Part shown: positions 1-5,006 of the stretch, one piece after another
Position numbering within the stretch: position 1 is the stretch's first letter
Layout of the letters: each line of letters begins with the position of its first letter
Assembly (NCBI GenBank): GCA_937898535.1
Contig: CALDKP010000368.1
Location: 1 to 7,746 of the forward strand
Length of the DNA stretch: 7,746 nucleotides
Source of the DNA: an uncultured Sphingomonadales bacterium
GTDB taxonomy: Bacteria; Pseudomonadota; Alphaproteobacteria; Sphingomonadales; Sphingomonadaceae
Direction of reading: 5' to 3'
The notes under the pieces: generated by a model
What the model was told of the DNA's origin: nothing
Database searches by the model: none
Seen by the model: only the letters and a program-made list of their open reading frames with translations
Translations under genes and position numbers: made by a program

Positions 1-31
1 ACTCTTTCCCTACACGACGCTCTTCCGATCT
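1..31 (+). other. Illumina TruSeq read-1 adapter remnant (artefact)
   Basis: These 31 bases match, without mismatch as I recall the oligonucleotide, the 3' end of the Illumina TruSeq universal/read-1 primer, ending in the familiar GCTCTTCCGATCT. Genomic sequence with an open hemF reading frame begins at base 32. The stretch is therefore untrimmed library adapter, and position 1 is the physical end of an assembled contig, not a biological boundary. It should be masked and not annotated as genomic. Confidence 0.97.
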
Positions 32-616
32 GGCGCGGCTGAAGACCCCAATTTCTTCGCAACCGGCATCAGCCTCGTCGCGCATATGGCCAATCCACAT
101 GTGCCCGCCGTGCATATGAACACGCGCTATCTTGTGACGACGAAAAGCTGGTTTGGCGGCGGTGCCGACCTCAACCCGCCAATCCCGTACGAAGAAGATA
201 CGGCAGACTTTCACGCGCGCCTGCGTGCGGCATGCGCGCCTTATGGTCCTGACGTGTACGAACGTTATCGCAAATGGGCGGAGGATTATTTCTGGATCCC
301 GCATCGCAACGTGCATCGCGGTGTTGGCGGTATTTTCTACGATCATCTCGAAAACAGCAGTGACGCCATTTTCGATCAGAATTTTGCACTGACCCGCGAT
401 GTTGGTGAAGCCTTCCTCGACATCTTCCCCAAGCTGGTGCGCCGCCGGATGAATCAGCCATTCACCGCCGAAGAAAAACAAGCGCAGCGGCGCTGGCGCG
501 GGCTCTATGCCGAATTCAACCTTGTCTATGACCGCGGCACGACCTTTGGCCTGAAAACCGGCGGAAATGTTGACGCGATTTTGATGAGCCTTCCACCCGA
601 AGTGTCTTGGGACTAA
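32..616 (+). CDS. hemF: Oxygen-dependent coproporphyrinogen III oxidase, 5'-truncated
   Basis: HemF oxidatively decarboxylates two propionates of coproporphyrinogen III to vinyls, giving protoporphyrinogen IX in aerobic heme synthesis; it is a soluble homodimer. The frame is open from base 32 directly after the adapter, so about 194 residues are visible and roughly 90 N-terminal residues are missing. The first ATG in this frame (86) is internal, because homologous sequence (GISLVAH) precedes it. Family hallmarks follow in order: NPHVPAVHMNTRY with conserved histidines, SWFGGGADLNPP, HRNVHRGVGGIFYDHL, and near the end YAEFNLVYDRGTTFGLKTGG then ILMSLPP. The protein stops at VSWD and so lacks the tail of about 25 residues found in the E. 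coli enzyme; I believe short ends are common in alphaproteobacterial HemF. The stop lies 6 nt before the acetyltransferase gene, which suggests co-transcription. Confidence 0.96.
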   Translation, partial: GAAEDPNFFATGISLVAHMANPHVPAVHMNTRYLVTTKSWFGGGADLNPPIPYEEDTADFHARLRAACAPYGPDVYERYRKWAEDYFWIPHRNVHRGVGGIFYDHLENSSDAIFDQNFALTRDVGEAFLDIFPKLVRRRMNQPFTAEEKQAQRRWRGLYAEFNLVYDRGTTFGLKTGGNVDAILMSLPPEVSWD

Positions 617-622
617 GCCTAA

Positions 623-1237
623 ATGCCGTTTAGTCCGATTGCTGATGGCGACCTTGGTGCCATTGTAACCTCGCTGGAAATGACCAAGCGCCCGGCCTTG
701 CGCGCGCTGCCTGCGTCAGATTTGCGGCTGGAGCCATGGCACGCCCCGCATGCCGACAAATACCGAACGCTCTATCGCCGCATTGGCGAACCATGGCTGT
801 GGTTCTCACGCCTTGAGATGGACGATGAGACGCTGATGAAGACCATTCACGACCCCAAGGTCCGGATTTGGGCGGTGGTCGACAGGCGCGGCATTGAAGT
901 CGGCATATTGGAACTCGACTTCAGAACCGATGGCGCATGTGAAATCGCCTTTTTCGGCCTGATCCCTGAACTCGGCGGCAAGGGCCACGGAAAATGGCTG
1001 ATGGCCATGGCGCTTCAGCTGGGCTGGGCAGAGGCGGGCGTGCAACGCATGTGGGTGCATACATGCACGCTGGATGGTCCAACGGCGCTCGCCTTTTACC
1101 AAAAGGCCGGGTTCACGGCCTATCAAAGGCAATTGGAGACGTTTCAGGACCCACGGATCAGCGGGCTCATCCCGCGCGATGCCGCGCCGCATATTCCGAT
1201 TATTGGCGTGCCGTCTGTGCCCCAAGCTGACGATTAA
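623..1237 (+). CDS. GNAT-family N-acetyltransferase
   Basis: A 204-residue protein of the GNAT fold, expected to move an acetyl group from acetyl-CoA to an amine; the substrate cannot be read from sequence. Strand beta4 and motif A are visible around residues 107-127: EIAFFGLIPEL, then the pyrophosphate-binding turn GGKGHGKWLM. The C-terminal GNAT motif is ALAFYQKAGF at 155-164. WLWFSRLEMDD (58-68) and the WVHTCTLDGP segment (144-153) resemble the RimJ/RimL-like acetyltransferases that I recall beside hemF in sphingomonads. An extra N-terminal stretch of about 35 residues precedes the core, so a later start is possible, but ATG 623 is used because it lies 6 nt after hemF. No clear Shine-Dalgarno is seen; reinitiation after hemF is likely. 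The last 38 bp overlap the convergent membrane-protein gene. Confidence 0.88.
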   Translation: MPFSPIADGDLGAIVTSLEMTKRPALRALPASDLRLEPWHAPHADKYRTLYRRIGEPWLWFSRLEMDDETLMKTIHDPKVRIWAVVDRRGIEVGILELDFRTDGACEIAFFGLIPELGGKGHGKWLMAMALQLGWAEAGVQRMWVHTCTLDGPTALAFYQKAGFTAYQRQLETFQDPRISGLIPRDAAPHIPIIGVPSVPQADD

Positions 1238-1943
1238 CCGCCGTCACAGCGATAACATAGATAACAGCCTCAACCGCCGCGAAAAACGCGCTGACTGCAG
1301 CTTGCACGATGGGAATGCCGCCCTCACCAGCAATTGCTTGGCATATCCCGGCGACGGCATCACCAGCGATCCCGGAAACCAGGCGTATAGCGACCGCGAT
1401 AAACAGCGTCAGTATCACTATGGCCCAACCGCATTTGCGCGTTGTCGCCCAAGTCTGCTTCACCGCATCTATGATGCCGAGCGCGGGTTCTTGCGCCATA
1501 ACCGCAGGCAACACGGCAAAGCGGCCGGTGAGATAAAGGCCGGGAACGATGAACAGCAAAAACCCCGCAAATGTTGCCCAGCCGGTCAATATGGTCGCGG
1601 TGAGATATGGCAGGAACAAAGCGGCGGCGATAACAAGCGCGTCGCCCACTTTGGCCAATTTGCGTCCAGAAATCAGAACATAAAGCGCAAGGCTGCCATA
1701 CATTGTGACAAGCATCGCCGGTAACAAGACCGGCCAATTTGCTTCGAAATATCCGCTAAAAGCCGCGATGACTTTGGCGGTGTCGTCAAAGCTGTCGAGG
1801 ACGAGTGGTGGCGCCAGATAGCCCGCGATCCAGTTCGACATGAAAATGAAAAAGCCCGCAATGGCGATGATGGCTTCACGGTGCGCTGCGAATGAAGCGC
1901 GCGCATCTTTTGCCACGGCACGATAATCAAGCTTCTTTTGCAT
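1200..1943 (-). CDS. Polytopic membrane protein, GPDPase-membrane-domain-like
   Basis: A 247-residue hydrophobic protein with about six predicted membrane segments (roughly residues 24-43, 71-92, 100-120, 123-147, 172-200 and 212-236) and a short charged N-terminus, so probably an inner-membrane protein. The segment PGLYLTGRFAVLPAVMAQ (134-151), followed by an amphipathic stretch with LGIIDAVKQTW, resembles the repeat unit of the glycerophosphodiesterase membrane-domain/DUF975-type proteins. No catalytic domain is attached and the function is unknown. I place the start at ATG 1941-1943 because AGGGAG lies 5 nt upstream. The in-frame ATG at 1959-1961 would add only six residues and would bury that ribosome-binding site inside the gene. 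It is transcribed away from lipB, and its 3' end overlaps the acetyltransferase by 38 bp in the opposite direction. Confidence 0.8.
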   Translation of the reverse strand: MQKKLDYRAVAKDARASFAAHREAIIAIAGFFIFMSNWIAGYLAPPLVLDSFDDTAKVIAAFSGYFEANWPVLLPAMLVTMYGSLALYVLISGRKLAKVGDALVIAAALFLPYLTATILTGWATFAGFLLFIVPGLYLTGRFAVLPAVMAQEPALGIIDAVKQTWATTRKCGWAIVILTLFIAVAIRLVSGIAGDAVAGICQAIAGEGGIPIVQAAVSAFFAAVEAVIYVIAVTAVNRQLGAQTARQ

Positions 1944-1985
1944 ATACACTCCCTGACCCATCGCGGCGTAGAGGCTGACATATCC

Positions 1986-2005
1986 GGTGGCAAGCAGCTT
2001 GCACC
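1986..2005. promoter_or_regulatory. Palindrome in lipB / membrane-protein divergent region
   Basis: The 78-bp gap between the two divergent starts contains a perfect 13-bp palindrome, GCAAGC-A-GCTTGC (1990-2002). It is extended by GGT/ACC at 1986-1988 and 2003-2005 if one G (1989) is bulged. The single-base centre makes it a poor RNA hairpin but a reasonable operator for a dimeric regulator. It sits 17 nt before the lipB ATG. I could not identify convincing -35/-10 boxes on either strand, and no regulator is known for it. Confidence 0.3.
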
Positions 2006-2021
2006 ATGCTAAGCACCGCGC

Positions 2022-2699
2022 ATGAAGATCGATTGCAATATTGATTGGGACGTTTCCGAAGGGCTAACCCCCTATCCCGAAGCCGTTGCCCGTATGGAAA
2101 CATTGCAGGCGGCCATCCGTGACGAAAACGCGCGGGAGCTTATCTGGCTGCTGGAACACCCGCCATTATACACAGGCGGGACGAGCGCAGACCCGGCAGA
2201 ACTGTTGAGCACCGCATTTCCGGTTTACGACACCGGACGCGGCGGACGGTACACTTATCATGGTCCCGGGCAGCGTGTGGGCTATGTCATGCTTGACCTT
2301 GCCAAGCATTGCAAAGATGTCCGCTGTTACGTGCATGCACTGGAAGGCTGGGTGATCGCCGCGCTGGGCCGTTTTGGGGTGGAGGCACGCCGCGCCGAAG
2401 GTCGTGTTGGCATATGGTGCGACACCAAAAATGGTCAGGAAGCAAAAATCGGCGCAATTGGCGTGCGCATTCGCAGATGGGTGACGATGCACGGCTTTGC
2501 GGTAAATATTGCGCCTGATTTGAATCACTTCGGCGGCATCGTGCCGTGCGGGATATCCGAATATCCGGTCACAAGCCTCGCCGACCTGGGCATTGAAGCA
2601 TCAATGCAGGACTTCGACGCGGCCTTGCGCGCCACCTTCCCCGACTTTCTCATTAACCTTGCCAAAGCGGGCGGAAATTGTACGGTCGCGCCGGAATAG
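2022..2699 (+). CDS. lipB: Octanoyl-[ACP]:protein N-octanoyltransferase
   Basis: LipB transfers octanoate from acyl carrier protein to the lipoyl-domain lysine of 2-oxoacid dehydrogenases and the glycine cleavage H protein (EC 2.3.1.181), the first step of cytosolic lipoate synthesis before LipA inserts sulfur. The 225-residue length is normal. The signature GRGGRYTYHGPGQ spans residues 72-84; KIGAIGVRIRRWVTMHGFA (142-160) carries the catalytic lysine K142; and HFGGIVPCGISEYPVTSL (169-186) carries the nucleophile C176. Together these form the Cys/Lys dyad. ELIWLLEHPPLYTGG (39-53) is the expected N-terminal substrate-pocket region. The ATG at 2022 has no obvious Shine-Dalgarno and no in-frame upstream alternative, since the ATG at 2006 reaches a stop at once. 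It heads a probable operon with the lipoprotein 15 nt downstream. Confidence 0.97.
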   Translation: MKIDCNIDWDVSEGLTPYPEAVARMETLQAAIRDENARELIWLLEHPPLYTGGTSADPAELLSTAFPVYDTGRGGRYTYHGPGQRVGYVMLDLAKHCKDVRCYVHALEGWVIAALGRFGVEARRAEGRVGIWCDTKNGQEAKIGAIGVRIRRWVTMHGFAVNIAPDLNHFGGIVPCGISEYPVTSLADLGIEASMQDFDAALRATFPDFLINLAKAGGNCTVAPE

Positions 2700-2714
2700 A
2701 GAACTGAGGACGAT

Positions 2715-3011
2715 ATGCGTTTCACCATCATAGCACCTGCCTTTGCAGCCTTGCTGACATTGTCCGCCTGTGGCGGCGGCAAAGAAGACAATCAGGTAAC
2801 CAAATCGCGGATGGACGATCTCGAAAGCCTTAAAGGCACGATCAGTGACGACATGATTAACACCGACGAATCCACCGATGAGGCACCTGTTGAAGCGATG
2901 CCCGTGCGTGCCGATACCGATGCTGAAAAAGCAACGCCGGAAAAAAGCGATGAACCCAAAACCGATGGTTCAGATGAACCAAAAACTGAAGAGCCAAGCG
3001 AGCCAAAGTGA
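2715..3011 (+). CDS. Small acidic lipoprotein, unknown function
   Basis: A 98-residue protein with a type II signal peptide: MRF, a hydrophobic core, then the lipobox LSAC with the lipidated cysteine at residue 19. The residue after Cys is Gly, not Asp, so outer-membrane sorting by Lol is expected. The mature part has no recognised domain. It is strongly charged and probably disordered, rich in Asp, Glu, Lys, Thr and Pro, and ends in an imperfect repeat, SDEPKT at 78-83 and again at 86-91, then SEPK. The start is supported by GAGGA 4 nt before ATG 2715. It sits between lipB and the flavin oxidoreductase; its stop TGA (3009-3011) overlaps the next start codon, so the two are probably translationally coupled. 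It could be a spacer-type surface lipoprotein; no function is assigned. Confidence 0.82.
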   Translation: MRFTIIAPAFAALLTLSACGGGKEDNQVTKSRMDDLESLKGTISDDMINTDESTDEAPVEAMPVRADTDAEKATPEKSDEPKTDGSDEPKTEEPSEPK

Positions 3012-4300
3012 TCTTAAGTAGCGCCATTCAACTGCCCTGTGGGGCCGTACTCAACAACAGAATAGCAAAAGCCGCGATGACCGAAGGCTTGGCGGACACG
3101 CAAGGCGTGCCGACGCCCGAATTGCAGCGCCTGTACGGTATCTGGTCTGATGGAGGCGCGGGTCTTCAGATTTCGGGCAACATCCATATTGACGCCGACC
3201 ATTTGGAACGGGCTGGAAACGTCTTTTTCGGCGGACAGCCGGACGAAGCGATGATGGACGCGCTCAAATCATGGACCAAGGCCGCGACCCGAAATGGCAA
3301 TCATTTTTGGGCGCAGATAAGCCATGCGGGCCGTCAGACCATGCGGGGCATCAATCCACGTCCCAAGGCACCTTCCGCCGTTAAGCTGGGCCTGCCCGGC
3401 GGACAATTTGGAATGCCGGTTGCATTGACCGAGGATGAAATTCTAAATCTGATTGGCCGCTTCGGCCAAGCGGCACTGCATTGCAAAAACGCCGGGTTCA
3501 CGGGCGTTCAAATCCATGCCGCGCACGGCTATTTGATCTCGCAATTCCTCAGCCCGAAATCAAACCAGCGCAATGATCGCTGGGGTGGCAGCCTCGTCAA
3601 CCGCGCCCGCTTCCTGATGTTCACCTTCAACACGGTCCGTACTTTGGTTGGCCCTGAGTTCCCGATTTCGGTGAAGCTCAACAGCGCGGATTTCCAACGC
3701 GGCGGCTTTGCGTTTGAAGACAGCCTTCAGGTGGCCCGCTGGCTTCAGGATGCTGGCGTTGATCTTATCGAGATATCGGGCGGCACTTATGAGCAGCCCA
3801 AGCTATTGGGTATCGAGGGGATGGAAGCCGAAGAGACGCAGACCGTCGCGGAAACCACACTCGCACGTGAAGCCTATTTCGTTGATTTTGCAAAAGCGAT
3901 GAAGAGTGAGCTGACCATTCCATTGATGGTCACCGGCGGTTTCCGCAGCGCATCGGCCATGGAACAGGCACTTCGCAACAGGGCGGCTGATGTTATCGGC
4001 TTGGCTCGGCCATTATGCGTAATGCCCGAAGCGCCTAAGCGCCTGCTCGGTGGCTTGGCGATGCTGCCCAAGGTTGAAAACCAGCTTAAGCTGTTGCCCG
4101 AATGGTTATCCAGCCTACGCAAGATAAAGGCCGTGCGCAGCATTGAGGGCTTTGCGATCCAATATTGGTTTTACAGCCAGATATACGCGCTGGGACGTAC
4201 CGGCCGGACTAAGCCGACCGTCACGGTCTTTGAGGCCCTACGTGAAGTAGAATCCTATCAAATAAGCTGGCTTAAAGAGCGGCGTGCCGCGAAGGCTTAA
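3008..4300 (+). CDS. Old Yellow Enzyme-family NADH:flavin oxidoreductase
   Basis: A 430-residue FMN-dependent TIM-barrel oxidoreductase of the OYE/2,4-dienoyl-CoA-reductase-like family, probably reducing activated C=C bonds with NAD(P)H; the natural substrate is unknown. The barrel start IQLPCGAVLNNRIAKAAMTE (7-26) fits the family, so the GTG at 3008 is preferred. WAQISHAGRQ (101-110) lines the flavin site. IHAAHGYLISQFLSP (169-183) has the paired histidines H170 and H173, followed by N-x-R-x-D-RWGGS. K223 (SVKLN) and VTGGF (308-312), with GLARPL (331-336), match the FMN-phosphate region. About 85 residues follow the barrel, ending in an aromatic and basic helix-rich extension. There is no 4Fe-4S or second flavin domain, unlike the long dienoyl-CoA reductases. 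GTG overlaps the lipoprotein stop by 4 nt; its own stop overlaps that of fdxA. Confidence 0.92.
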   Translation: MILSSAIQLPCGAVLNNRIAKAAMTEGLADTQGVPTPELQRLYGIWSDGGAGLQISGNIHIDADHLERAGNVFFGGQPDEAMMDALKSWTKAATRNGNHFWAQISHAGRQTMRGINPRPKAPSAVKLGLPGGQFGMPVALTEDEILNLIGRFGQAALHCKNAGFTGVQIHAAHGYLISQFLSPKSNQRNDRWGGSLVNRARFLMFTFNTVRTLVGPEFPISVKLNSADFQRGGFAFEDSLQVARWLQDAGVDLIEISGGTYEQPKLLGIEGMEAEETQTVAETTLAREAYFVDFAKAMKSELTIPLMVTGGFRSASAMEQALRNRAADVIGLARPLCVMPEAPKRLLGGLAMLPKVENQLKLLPEWLSSLRKIKAVRSIEGFAIQYWFYSQIYALGRTGRTKPTVTVFEALREVESYQISWLKERRAAKA

Positions 4301-4310
4301 TCGCCTTCGC
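4289..4310. terminator. Hairpin with both convergent stop codons in its loop
   Basis: A perfect 8-bp GC-rich inverted repeat, GCGAAGGC (4289-4296) and GCCTTCGC (4303-4310), encloses the 6-nt loop TTAATC. The stop codons of the plus-strand flavin oxidoreductase (4298-4300) and of minus-strand fdxA (4297-4299) both lie in this loop. The placement between two convergent genes fits a bidirectional transcription-end structure or a 3'-end stabilising hairpin. No T-tract follows on either strand, so it is not a classical intrinsic terminator. Confidence 0.5.
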
Positions 4311-4635
4311 CGGGCTCCGCGCTGAAATATTTATCGAACTTGCCTTCTTCGCCCTTATGCTCGTCTGCATCTGCAGGCGGTTCGCGGCTTGATGTGATGT
4401 TCGGCCATTCTGCGCTGTAGGTTGCGTTCAGCTCAAGCCATTGCTCCAAACCGCTTTCGGTGTCTGGCAAAATCGCTTCTGCAGGGCATTCAGGTTCGCA
4501 CACGCCGCAATCGATGCACTCATTTGGGTTGATGACGAGCATATTGTCGCCTTCATAGAAGCAATCCACCGGACATACTTCAACGCAGTCCATATATTTG
4601 CAGCGGATGCAGGCATCGGTAACGACATAAGTCAT
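4297..4635 (-). CDS. fdxA: Seven-iron ferredoxin (3Fe-4S / 4Fe-4S)
   Basis: A 112-residue soluble ferredoxin carrying one 3Fe-4S and one 4Fe-4S cluster, a one-electron carrier. Cysteines at 9, 12, 17, 21, 25, 40, 43, 46 and 50 match the Azotobacter FdI pattern displaced by one. By that alignment C9, C17 and C50 hold the 3Fe-4S cluster, C21, C40, C43 and C46 hold the 4Fe-4S cluster, and C12 and C25 are the free cysteines. The C-terminal helical tail, including EEGKFDKYFSAEPGEGD, is typical of FdxA. I start at MTYVV (ATG 4633-4635), the family's conserved N-terminus, with GGGAGAG about 8 nt upstream; the upstream in-frame ATG at 4654-4656 would add seven residues ahead of it. It follows the S4-domain gene by 107 bp, long enough for its own promoter. 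The electron partner is not evident here. Confidence 0.96.
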   Translation of the reverse strand: MTYVVTDACIRCKYMDCVEVCPVDCFYEGDNMLVINPNECIDCGVCEPECPAEAILPDTESGLEQWLELNATYSAEWPNITSSREPPADADEHKGEEGKFDKYFSAEPGEGD

Positions 4636-4742
4636 TGGCGGAACTCTCCCATACACGACGGCGGATTAGCCGTTTCAATACAACTGCCTATTGCGAGGCG
4701 CAGGGGGAAGTCAACGCCGGATTGCACCGAGCCGCCAATTTT
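4636..4742 (-). promoter_or_regulatory. fdxA: fdxA leader / possible promoter region
   Basis: This 107-bp gap is the largest in the helicase–S4–fdxA block. Read on the minus strand it offers a TTGACT (4709-4714) as a possible -35 box, but the matching -10 is poor (TAGGCA at an 18-nt spacing). A second pair, TTGAAA (4673-4678) and TGTATG (4650-4655), has 17-nt spacing, but its transcript would start too close to the ATG to keep the ribosome-binding site. A separate fdxA promoter is plausible but unproven. Confidence 0.25.
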
Positions 4743-4991
4743 TTAGTCGATACGTTGATAGAAAAGCTGCGCCTCTGATGCAGGACCACGCCGAACGGGG
4801 ACAGAGAGCAGCTTTAAAGTCAAAACAGCCTCACCCAATGGCATGGTGATGATATCGCCCACGCGCACCGCGGCGCTGCCCTTTTCGATCCTGCGGCCAT
4901 TCAACCTTATATGGCCAGCCTCCGCCCAACTCAACGCGAGCGAACGGCTTTTGGCCAATCGCAGAAAGAACAGCAGCTTGTCGATCCGCAA
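4743..4991 (-). CDS. S4-domain RNA-binding protein (Hsp15/HslR-like)
   Basis: A compact 82-residue S4 protein. The S4 RNA-binding fold fills most of it: MRIDKLLFFLRLAKSRSLAL (1-20), AEAGHIRLNGRRIEKGSAAV (23-42) and VRVGDIITMPLG (42-53). The basic surface in KSR and NGRR is what S4 domains use to grip structured RNA. By family relationship with Hsp15 it may act on ribosomal or tRNA-bound 50S particles, but that is inference; the 133-residue E. coli protein has a longer C-terminus. The start is TTG (4989-4991), the only start-type codon between the helicase stop and the conserved MR(I/L)DK sequence. It lies 15 nt after the helicase TAG, in the same reading frame, and has no good Shine-Dalgarno, so translation probably depends on coupling to the helicase. 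Confidence 0.9.
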   Translation of the reverse strand: MRIDKLLFFLRLAKSRSLALSWAEAGHIRLNGRRIEKGSAAVRVGDIITMPLGEAVLTLKLLSVPVRRGPASEAQLFYQRID

Positions 4992-5006
4992 GGTTTGCCC
5001 GACTTT

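Noticed and set aside
1074..1724. 216-residue plus-strand open frame overlapping acetyltransferase and membrane-protein genes
   Set aside because: Composition is rich in Arg, His and Asn without motifs, and both real genes it overlaps have recognisable features.
1944..1961. Membrane protein starting at ATG 1959-1961
   Set aside because: The AGGGAG ribosome-binding site lies between the two ATGs and serves the downstream one at 1941-1943.
4739..4744. Run of six T as an intrinsic terminator
   Set aside because: No stem precedes it on the plus strand and there is no plus-strand gene ending there; on the minus strand it is an A-run after the S4 stop.
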